Position numbers and translations under genes: made by a program
From: Bog-756 sp049517675
Lineage (GTDB): Bacteria > Actinomycetota > Acidimicrobiia > Acidimicrobiales > RAAP-2
DNA: 15,975 nt
Reading direction: 5' to 3'
Assembly: GCA_049517675.1 (NCBI GenBank)
Contig: JBEKRV010000074.1
Coordinates: forward strand, 1 to 15,975
Notes under the pieces: generated by a model
What the model was told of the DNA's origin: nothing
The model's input: only the letters and a program-made list of their open reading frames with translations
The model's database searches: none
Shown: in pieces, positions 6,158-12,440 of the stretch
Position numbering within the stretch: the first letter of the stretch is position 1
Layout: each line of letters begins with the position of its first letter

Positions 6158-7648
6158 ATGCATCTGGGGCAGGATGTGCGCAGGAATCGTCGCGGTCGGG
6201 CGCGCCCGAGCGCTGGCCGAACGGCCAGGATCGGGATCGTCCTCGTAGCCGCGTTGGCTTCGACGGGGCTCGGGGCGGTGACATCGGCCCACGCTGCGAG
6301 AGCTTCCACCTGGCAGAGCCGGGCGTACTCCCATACCGTCCGGACCACCCCCGCCACCAGCACCACCTCCACCACCAGCACCACCTCCACCACCACCACG
6401 ACGCGGGTCGTGTCACCGACCACGACGGTGACCACGACGACCGGTCCCCACACCACGACCACCTCGACGACCGCCGTGTCCACCGGTCCGTCATCGGTGA
6501 CATCGACCACGGTCACCACGGTGACGCCGAGCCAGCACACGACATCGACGACGACCACACGTCCGACGACCACGACGACCACGACGACGGTCCCGGTCAC
6601 CACGACGACCGGCAGACAGGCCAACCAACCGGGGTCGACCACGACCACCACCACGATCCCACCCGTGCCGGGGCCTGCCTCGTTCAACACGACCTGCAGC
6701 AAGCCGGCTACCCCGGCGCTGCAGACCTACCTCGATTCCCTACCGTCCGGATCCGTCTTCCGGTCGTCCACCACTGCGTGTTACCTGGTGCCGGACGGCA
6801 TCGTCCTCGAACATCCGATCACCATCATCGGGGGGACGTTCTTCGACACGTCCACCCAGCGGCCGGGCACCCCCTACCCCTACGTCGGGATGCAGCCGAT
6901 CATCATGATCAAGAACACGTCCGACGTCTCCCTCGAGGGCGTGAGCGTCCTCGGGGCCAACACCAGCGGCTCGTTCCATCCGGAACTGGTAGGTGAAGCG
7001 GGCGTGAAGGTCGAGTCGTCCTCCGGCGTCCACCTGTCCGACGTCACCGCCAAGGACACCTTCGGCGACGGCCTCGAGCTTGTCGCCGACCTGACCAACC
7101 ACATCTCGACGCCGGTGAGCGGGCTCACCGTCAACGGCTACACCACGGTGGACGCGGGCCGCGTGGGAATTACCGTGGCCGAGGTGTCGGACGCGTCCAT
7201 CACCAACGTCACCATCGTGGACCCGGCCGATGCCGGCTTCGACTTCGAGTCCGACATCCCCATGCTCGGCTCCGGCAACGTGGACATCTCCAACTGCACC
7301 GACGACCATGGCATCACCTTCGTCGAGTACCTGGACGGACCGGTCACGATCTCCAACTGCAGTGGGTTTCACGATATCTATTTCTCGAGCCCGCACTCCG
7401 ACGCCCCGGTGACCTTCGTGGGTGGTTCGATGTCCTGCCATCGTGCCTCGCCGGTGGCTTGCATCCACCAGAACGGCGGTTCACTGACCTTCGACAGCAC
7501 GACGATCACCCGTGTGACGGGCACGAATCCCCTCAGCGAACCGGTCTGGGACGTCGAGGACGGCGGAAGCCTGGAGTTCGACCACTCCACGATCGCCACC
7601 CCGTTCGGGACAGCGGAGCAACCGTCGACGGTGAAATTCATCCACTGA
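6158..7648 (+). CDS. Secreted Thr-rich-stalk protein with right-handed beta-helix-like domain
   Basis: This 496-residue protein starts with a Sec-type signal: Arg-rich n-region 1-24, hydrophobic core 25-42, and likely cleavage after AHA near residue 46. Residues about 60-167 are mostly threonine with Ser, Val and Pro, resembling an extended and possibly O-glycosylated stalk or wall-spanning linker. Residues about 175-496 are rich in short Val/Ile/Thr strands with N-turns (for example VSLEGVSVLGANTSG and VDISNCTDDHGITF), the look of a right-handed parallel beta-helix as in pectate-lyase-like proteins. I see no confident catalytic motif, so binding, adhesion or glycan processing are all open. 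Four or more cysteines could form disulphides outside the cell. The ATG is preceded by GGAGGGG. Expression is predicted to answer to c-di-GMP through the upstream riboswitch. Confidence 0.9.
   Translation: MHLGQDVRRNRRGRARPSAGRTARIGIVLVAALASTGLGAVTSAHAARASTWQSRAYSHTVRTTPATSTTSTTSTTSTTTTTRVVSPTTTVTTTTGPHTTTTSTTAVSTGPSSVTSTTVTTVTPSQHTTSTTTTRPTTTTTTTTVPVTTTTGRQANQPGSTTTTTTIPPVPGPASFNTTCSKPATPALQTYLDSLPSGSVFRSSTTACYLVPDGIVLEHPITIIGGTFFDTSTQRPGTPYPYVGMQPIIMIKNTSDVSLEGVSVLGANTSGSFHPELVGEAGVKVESSSGVHLSDVTAKDTFGDGLELVADLTNHISTPVSGLTVNGYTTVDAGRVGITVAEVSDASITNVTIVDPADAGFDFESDIPMLGSGNVDISNCTDDHGITFVEYLDGPVTISNCSGFHDIYFSSPHSDAPVTFVGGSMSCHRASPVACIHQNGGSLTFDSTTITRVTGTNPLSEPVWDVEDGGSLEFDHSTIATPFGTAEQPSTVKFIH
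6350..6660 (+). repeat. Low-complexity ACC/ACG-rich DNA encoding the Thr stalk
   Basis: This stretch is dominated by ACC, ACG and TCC/TCG codons and contains short tandem repeats, for example two copies of an 18-bp ACCACCAGCACCACCTCC-like unit near 6353-6395. All Thr codons end in C or G, matching the genome bias. In-frame slippage could change stalk length. The opposite strand gives a long valine-rich open frame that is only a shadow. Confidence 0.75.
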
Positions 7649-7671
7649 CGTCGGTTCGGCCCTCCGACGTC
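7647..7671. terminator. Hairpin between convergent beta-helix and SpoIID genes
   Basis: GACGTCGG (7647-7654) and CCGACGTC (7664-7671) form a perfect 8-bp stem with a 9-base loop, overlapping the stop codon of the beta-helix gene. Sitting between converging genes, it could serve as a terminator for both strands. There is no U-tract. Confidence 0.45.
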
Positions 7672-7705
7672 GCCATCTCGCGACCGCCGGTGTCGTCCGG
7701 TCCGC

Positions 7706-9751
7706 TCAGCTGGTCCCCGAGCCGTAGAACGAGGCGTCGCCGTAGCTGAAGAGCCCGCCGTCCGCCGCCACCAGCCAGTAGCCCTCCCCGTCGGACGTCC
7801 TCGCCATCCCGACGACTGGCTGGACCAGCACCAGGTTCCCCGCCGAGCCATGGAAGGACGCGGTGCCGAAGGAGAAGACGCCGCCGTCGGAGGCCACCTC
7901 CCAGTAGCCGGTCCCACCCGGGACCTCCGCCATGCCGACGACCGGTCGGTTGAGCGGTTGCCCGCCCATCGAGCCGTGGAAGCCGGCGTCGCCGAAGGAG
8001 AAGATGCCGCCGTCGGAGGCCACCTCCCAGTAGCCCTTGCCGTCGGGGGTCCTGGCCATGCCGACGACCGGTCGGTTGAGCGGTTGCCCGCCCATCGACC
8101 CGTGGAAGCCGGCGTCGCCGAAGGCGAAGATGCCGCCGTCGGAGGCCACCTCCCAGTAGCCCTTGCCGTCGGGTGCCGCCGCCATGCCGACGATCGGTCG
8201 GTTGAGCGGGCGTCCGCCCATCGACCCGTAGAAGCCGGCGTCGCCGAACGCGAAGATGCCGCCGTCCGCGGCCACCTCCCAGTAGCCCTTGCCGTCGGGT
8301 GTCGCCGCCATTCCGACGACGGGGGCTGCCAGTGTGACGCCGGACATCGAGCCGAGGTAGGTCGCGTCGCCGAGGGCCACGACCGAGCCGTCCGAGCCGT
8401 CGATCCAGTAGCCCTTCCCGTCCGGGGTGGACGCCATGGAAACGGCCGGGGCCGGGAGCGAGTCGGTCAGGGCGAACCAGTCGGACATGAGGCCGAGCGA
8501 TGCAGCGAATTGGTCGCCGGTCAGGACGACGCTCTGGGACGATCCGACCAGGGTCATCGACAGGACCCGCCCGCCCAAGTCGCCGAACCCGTTCCGTGAG
8601 GTGACGGCGATCGACTGGAGCGTCCCGAGCTGGGGCCACGTCGATTCGACCGTGGTCACCGGGATCGAGACGTTCCAGGTGTGGTTCGGGTTGCACGCTC
8701 CGGCGATGCCCGGTGGACAGACCGAGTCACCGGCATCCGGGACGGCCGGGAAGACACCGGGCGCCGTGTACCCGCCGGTCGACGACGAGTACTCGGTGGT
8801 GAGGGGGACCCCGTCGTCGCCGTACTCCATGACGTAGCCGGAGGTGTCGAGAGTTGCGGCATCGGTGAGGGGGTTCTCGTTCTCGAGGCCGTGGTAGGTC
8901 TGGCACGCCAGGTCACACGTGTCCGCGTAGTCGCCATAGCTCCCGAGCCCCGCCATCACGTAGGACCGTGCGGCCACCGCCTGGGCCTCCAGTTCCTGGA
9001 AGCCCTGCGGCTCCCCCTGTGCCCCGATGGACCCGATCTGACCCCAATAGGCCGGCGACTCGTTGGGCACCACACCGGCGACGTAGTCCTCCAGGGGGAC
9101 CACGTTGACCGTTCGCGGAGATGCCGGGTTCCCCGTATTGTACGTGGCCTCGAGGGAACCTCGGACGGAGATGTTCGCCGGGACCTGGCAGAGCTGCAGC
9201 GCGAGGGTCGATGCGTTGCCCGCCCCGAGTGCGGGGTCGTCGTCGGGGGATGCCTCGGGGTTCTCGACGCCGGTGGCGAAGGAGGTCCACGTCGGGCCGG
9301 CACAGCCCGATCCCGAGTACAGATCCCACGCCCCACCACCGATGGAGTGCATCAGCACCGCTTTGCCGGGGCCGATGGGCGTCCCGTCCACGGTGAATCC
9401 ATTGCCCGACGTGACGATGACGTCGTTCCCGTTGTTCTCGGTCAGGACCACCCGGACCGAGGTGTTCTCCTGAGGAGCGGTCAGCTGGGCCGGCGTGCTT
9501 CCCGCGTAGTAGTGGTCGACGATCTCCTGCCAGGTCAGTCCGTCCAGCGCGTAGCCGAAGGCACCCCACTGACCCATTCCCTGGCCGTGGCCGAAGCCGT
9601 GACCGACGATGGTGACGTCGGCCGACGGGTAGCTCGCAGCCGTGGCCGCAGGAGGAGTGAGAGCCGCCATCCCGCACGACGTGATGACGACGGTGAAACC
9701 CACCAGGGCCCGGATGCGGTGAGCGGAACGCCTTCGGCGCCCGGAACCCAT
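7706..9751 (-). CDS. Exported SpoIID/LytB-domain protein with C-terminal array of six 42-residue repeats
   Basis: This 681-residue protein has a signal sequence: RRRR n-region, hydrophobic 14-31, Ala-rich cleavage region near 38. SpoIID/LytB features follow: GHGFGHGQGMGQWGAFGYA (50-68), EIVDHYYAG (77-84), PLEDYVAGVVPNESP (219-233) with Glu231 at the catalytic-Glu position, and EAQAVAARSYVM (255-266). SpoIID enzymes cleave denuded peptidoglycan glycan strands. The GHG motif lies before the EDY region, the reverse of Bacillus SpoIID. Residues 439-681 are six repeats of about 42 residues built on MAxTPDGKGYWEVASDGG, the last cut short after FYGSGTS. I start at ATG 9751, with GAGG eight bases upstream, because the signal peptide follows directly; the frame is open to 9844. 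It probably works in wall remodelling outside the membrane. Confidence 0.9.
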   Translation of the reverse strand: MGSGRRRRSAHRIRALVGFTVVITSCGMAALTPPAATAASYPSADVTIVGHGFGHGQGMGQWGAFGYALDGLTWQEIVDHYYAGSTPAQLTAPQENTSVRVVLTENNGNDVIVTSGNGFTVDGTPIGPGKAVLMHSIGGGAWDLYSGSGCAGPTWTSFATGVENPEASPDDDPALGAGNASTLALQLCQVPANISVRGSLEATYNTGNPASPRTVNVVPLEDYVAGVVPNESPAYWGQIGSIGAQGEPQGFQELEAQAVAARSYVMAGLGSYGDYADTCDLACQTYHGLENENPLTDAATLDTSGYVMEYGDDGVPLTTEYSSSTGGYTAPGVFPAVPDAGDSVCPPGIAGACNPNHTWNVSIPVTTVESTWPQLGTLQSIAVTSRNGFGDLGGRVLSMTLVGSSQSVVLTGDQFAASLGLMSDWFALTDSLPAPAVSMASTPDGKGYWIDGSDGSVVALGDATYLGSMSGVTLAAPVVGMAATPDGKGYWEVAADGGIFAFGDAGFYGSMGGRPLNRPIVGMAAAPDGKGYWEVASDGGIFAFGDAGFHGSMGGQPLNRPVVGMARTPDGKGYWEVASDGGIFSFGDAGFHGSMGGQPLNRPVVGMAEVPGGTGYWEVASDGGVFSFGTASFHGSAGNLVLVQPVVGMARTSDGEGYWLVAADGGLFSYGDASFYGSGTS
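7709..8437 (-). repeat. Array A: six tandem 126-bp repeats inside the SpoIID-domain gene
   Basis: Repeat starts (Met codons on the minus strand) fall at 8437, 8311, 8185, 8059, 7933 and 7807, exactly 126 bp apart. Each encodes the pattern M-A-x-x-P-D-G-x-G-Y-W-x-V-A-x-D-G-G-x-F-x-F-G-D-A-x-F. The copies starting at 8185 and 8059 are nearly identical in DNA. The regular strands and Gly-Asp turns suggest blades of a beta-propeller or a beta-solenoid, which is an inference. Confidence 0.95.
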
Positions 9752-9903
9752 CACTCCAACCTCAACTGCGCCACCGACACGCTGTCCAACGATACGACCG
9801 ACGACACCCAGCCGTACGGATGCCCCTTCGGAGCCCGACCTCATCGGCGGCGGAACGTGGCATCCCGCTGCCGATCGGTGGCCTTCTCCGATCGGTGGCC
9901 TTC
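9752..9903. other. Short gap between the propeller and SpoIID-domain genes
   Basis: This 152-bp stretch lies between two minus-strand genes and contains a 17-bp direct duplication at its far end. No clear promoter or terminator was identified, so co-transcription from the upstream gene is possible. Confidence 0.4.
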
Positions 9904-9904
9904 T
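9871..9904. repeat. Two tandem copies of a 17-bp sequence
   Basis: CCGATCGGTGGCCTTCT occurs at 9871-9887 and 9888-9904 without mismatch. The second copy touches the stop codon of the propeller gene (9906-9904). It looks like a recent duplication; no function is evident. Confidence 0.85.
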
Positions 9905-12210
9905 CAGTCGAATCCGGTCGGCGCCCCCAGTATCTCGGGCATCGACCCGTAGAAGCGGGACGAGCCGAACGCGAAGATGCCGCCGTCGGCCGCCACCATC
10001 CAGTAGCCGAGACCGCCGGGGCCGGGCGCCATCCCGACCATCGGTTGCACCAGCGTGAGATTCCCGGTCGACCCCCAGAACGGGGCCGAACCGAAGCTGA
10101 AGACCCCGCCGTCAGCTGCCGTCAGCCAGTACCCTCCGTAGCCGTTGTCGGTCATGGACACCACGGGTTGATTGAGCGGTTGGCCACCCATCGATCCGTA
10201 GTACGGGGCGTCACCGAAGGCGAAGACGCCTCCGTCGGACGCCACCAGCCAGTACCCGTGCCCGTCGGGTGTGGACGTCATCGACACGATGGGTCGGTTG
10301 AGCTGGAGGGCGCCGGTCGACCCGTAGAAGCTGGCGTCGCCGAAGGCGAAGATGCCCCCGTCTGCAGCCACCTCCCAGTAGCCCCGCCCGTCTGGTGTCC
10401 GGGCCATCCCGACGATCGGCTGGTTGAGCGGCTGGCCACCCATGGAGCCGTGGAAGCCGGCGTCGCCGAACGCGAAGAGCCCCCCGTCGGACGCCACCTC
10501 CCAGTAGCCCTTGCCGTCCGAGGTGGCCGCCATCCCGACAACCGGCTCGTTCAGTGGCTGGCCTCCCATGGAGCCGTGGAAGCCGGCGTCGCCGAACGCG
10601 AAGAGCCCACCGTCGGACGCCACGTTCCAGTAGCCCTTCCCGTCGGCCGTGGCCGCCATTCCGACGATGGGTGAGTTGAGGTGGCCGGGGGCACCCTCAC
10701 TCAGCCAGCCGGTGAGCTGCGGGTTCTGGTGGTACATCGGCCAGGACCGGAGCCCCAGTGAGTGTCCGACCGACCCGGCCACGACGTAGTGCTGGATGAT
10801 GCCCTCGTTGCCGCCGCCGTAGCCGGCGATCGTGATGCCGGTCGAGCCGTCCGGGTCGACGGTGACCATGGCCGAATTCTGCAGGGCCAGGGTTCCCGCT
10901 CCCAGGGTGGCCACCAACTGGGCGCTCCGACCGTCGAAGATCTCGAGACCGTCGGTGGTGGGGACGAGGACGTCGTTGTAGCCGCCTCCGGTCAGGTCGG
11001 CCAGGGTCACCCCCCCGATGATCCGACCTGGGGTCGCAACCGGCCAGCCGGGGAGCGTGGCGCCGCTGGAGCCGTTGAGGGCGAAGACCAGGCCGCCCGA
11101 TCCGGTGTCGACTCCTTCCACCACCTGTGCGAGGTCGTTGCCGAGGACGTCACCGATCGCCGGGCTCGAGTAGGTGTTCCCTCCCAGGTCGTCGCGCCAG
11201 ACGATGTTGCAGTGCGAATCCGACGCGAACAACGTGTTCGAGTCGGACGCCCCGGGGAAGAACGACCCGGTACCGAAGACGATGCCCGTGGCCCCGCCGC
11301 CGAGGAAGCTCCCGACCGCCGGCGAGGAGTCCACGGTCTGCGTGGTGTCGTAGTGGCAGAGCAGGTTGCCCCCGGTCCCGAGGATGCGGAGGTGACCCCC
11401 GCTGGTGTACTGCTGTCCGTCGGCCTCACCGGCCGTGGAGTCCCCGCCCTGGACGATCTCGGTCTGCCCGTTGCCGTAGAGGTCGGCGAGGGACGGAGTG
11501 GTGAACCCGGTGTCGGCGGTGAAGAACGGCCAACCGGGTAGGACGCTCCCGTTGACGGTATTGAGCGCGTACTCATCCATACCCAGCGCCGGTGCCACGA
11601 CACCCTGGGCGCCGTCCATCGGACCGACGGCCAGCGACGCCTGTACCCCGTGGTTGCCCAGGGGGTCGGTGGCAGGTCGGGACCACATCACCGCGCCGTC
11701 GTTGGACAGACCCACGTATCCACCCGAATTGGCGTCGGCAGCGTTGCCTGCTCCCACGAAGACGTCGTCGGTACCGGTGCCGTTCGGGCTGACCGAGGGC
11801 GTCGAGTCGACCGGGGCTCCCACATTGGCGGGCCAACCGGCCACTCCGGATCCGTTCGAGAGATGGAACGCGTACACGTTGCCGGCCCGGTCGCCGACGA
11901 CGACCGACGGCCCGCCACCGTCCAGCGTGGCGACGTTGGGCGAACTCTCGGCGATGGGCGTCCCGGCATCGGGGAGGACCTGTTGCCAGGCGAGGGAGAT
12001 CCCCAGCTGATGAGGAATCGGGCCTGCACCAGCGGATGTCGTGGTCACACCCGCGAACGTCGGGACGGCCGTGCACAGGACCGTCAACAGCACGACCAGG
12101 GCGGTGGCGCCACGAGGACGGTGGAGCCCTCGACGACCGGGAGGCATCTGGCCGACCGGTCCCGACCGAATTGTCCGTCCCGTCGGGCAGGCTGTCGAAC
12201 CTTGATCCAT
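9904..12210 (-). CDS. Exported FG-GAP/VCBS-like beta-propeller protein with C-terminal array of six 42-residue repeats
   Basis: This 768-residue protein has a long basic n-region and a hydrophobic export segment (about 35-53). Residues about 75-500 repeat short motifs such as SSPNVATLDGGGPSVVVGD, TTPSLADLYGNGQTEIVQGG, SSPAVGSFLGGGATGIVFG and SSPAIGDVLGNDLAQVVEG. These are FG-GAP/VCBS-like propeller blades with acidic or Gly turns, usual in surface adhesion or carbohydrate-binding proteins. Residues 518-768 are six repeats of the same family as in the neighbouring SpoIID protein. ATG 12210 is chosen because GAGGGG lies just upstream; the frame runs open to 12753 but that extension would read back through the promoter and the neighbouring gene. 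No enzyme motif is evident. It probably sits outside the cell and may act with its downstream neighbour. Confidence 0.88.
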   Translation of the reverse strand: MDQGSTACPTGRTIRSGPVGQMPPGRRGLHRPRGATALVVLLTVLCTAVPTFAGVTTTSAGAGPIPHQLGISLAWQQVLPDAGTPIAESSPNVATLDGGGPSVVVGDRAGNVYAFHLSNGSGVAGWPANVGAPVDSTPSVSPNGTGTDDVFVGAGNAADANSGGYVGLSNDGAVMWSRPATDPLGNHGVQASLAVGPMDGAQGVVAPALGMDEYALNTVNGSVLPGWPFFTADTGFTTPSLADLYGNGQTEIVQGGDSTAGEADGQQYTSGGHLRILGTGGNLLCHYDTTQTVDSSPAVGSFLGGGATGIVFGTGSFFPGASDSNTLFASDSHCNIVWRDDLGGNTYSSPAIGDVLGNDLAQVVEGVDTGSGGLVFALNGSSGATLPGWPVATPGRIIGGVTLADLTGGGYNDVLVPTTDGLEIFDGRSAQLVATLGAGTLALQNSAMVTVDPDGSTGITIAGYGGGNEGIIQHYVVAGSVGHSLGLRSWPMYHQNPQLTGWLSEGAPGHLNSPIVGMAATADGKGYWNVASDGGLFAFGDAGFHGSMGGQPLNEPVVGMAATSDGKGYWEVASDGGLFAFGDAGFHGSMGGQPLNQPIVGMARTPDGRGYWEVAADGGIFAFGDASFYGSTGALQLNRPIVSMTSTPDGHGYWLVASDGGVFAFGDAPYYGSMGGQPLNQPVVSMTDNGYGGYWLTAADGGVFSFGSAPFWGSTGNLTLVQPMVGMAPGPGGLGYWMVAADGGIFAFGSSRFYGSMPEILGAPTGFD
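9907..10659 (-). repeat. Array B: six tandem repeats inside the propeller-protein gene
   Basis: Repeat starts (Met codons) lie at 10659, 10533, 10407, 10281, 10155 and 10032. Five units are 126 bp and the fifth is 123 bp (one codon shorter). The units match array A, sharing blocks such as GYWEVASDGGLFAFGDAGFH. The fifth unit of both arrays ends with a divergent GN(L)xLVQP junction, which suggests that whole arrays rather than single units were copied. Confidence 0.95.
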
Positions 12211-12440
12211 ATCGCCCCTCGATTCGTCCTCGTCGGCCCCCGGGGAATTTGCCCTGCACGCACCGCCCACCGGTGGCGCGGCATGCCGTTGGCCGACAGC
12301 TCGTCCGGTCAAGTATCGACGGGACAGGCGGAAACTTGAGGTGTTCCTGACCGCATCGGCCATGACGGGTACGGATCGAACTCCGCCGACGATCGTCGGG
12401 AGGTACCCGAACCAGACCTCCCCACTCGGTACCCTGAGGC
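12211..12440. other. Divergent intergenic region between the propeller gene and the GT-C gene
   Basis: These 230 bases hold the FliA/WhiG-like promoter and the leader of the minus-strand gene. The leader contains a palindrome, CCACCGGTGG, but no recognised riboswitch. On the plus side, TACCCT (12430-12435) ends six bases before the GT-C start codon, so a leaderless transcript is possible, although no -35 is visible. Confidence 0.4.
12313..12339 (-). promoter_or_regulatory. FliA/WhiG-type promoter candidate for the propeller gene
   Basis: On the minus strand, TCAAGTTT (12339-12332) is followed after exactly 11 bases by GTCGATAC (12320-12313). The consensus of the motility/sporulation sigma factors FliA and WhiG is TAAAGTTT-N11-GCCGATAA, so this matches 7 of 8 and 6 of 8 positions with the right spacing. 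Transcription would start near 12306, about 96 bases ahead of the start codon. Confidence 0.5.

Noticed and set aside
6028..6702. 224-codon valine-rich minus-strand frame
   Set aside because: It is the complement of the Thr-codon stretch and the riboswitch; Val-rich runs arise automatically from ACC/ACG repeats.
7850..8599. Plus-strand open frames with repeated AEGEDAAVGGHLPVA-like units
   Set aside because: They are shadows of array A on the other strand; the repeat pattern simply mirrors the real 42-residue repeats.
7709..10659. CRISPR-like array suggested by evenly spaced repeats
   Set aside because: The 126-bp units are protein-coding, in frame, and have no unique spacers.
12211..12306. 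Second c-di-GMP riboswitch in the propeller gene leader
   Set aside because: A GGGCAAATTCC stretch resembles the first GEMM strand, but no GACGCAAA core or closing GGGTTGCC follows.
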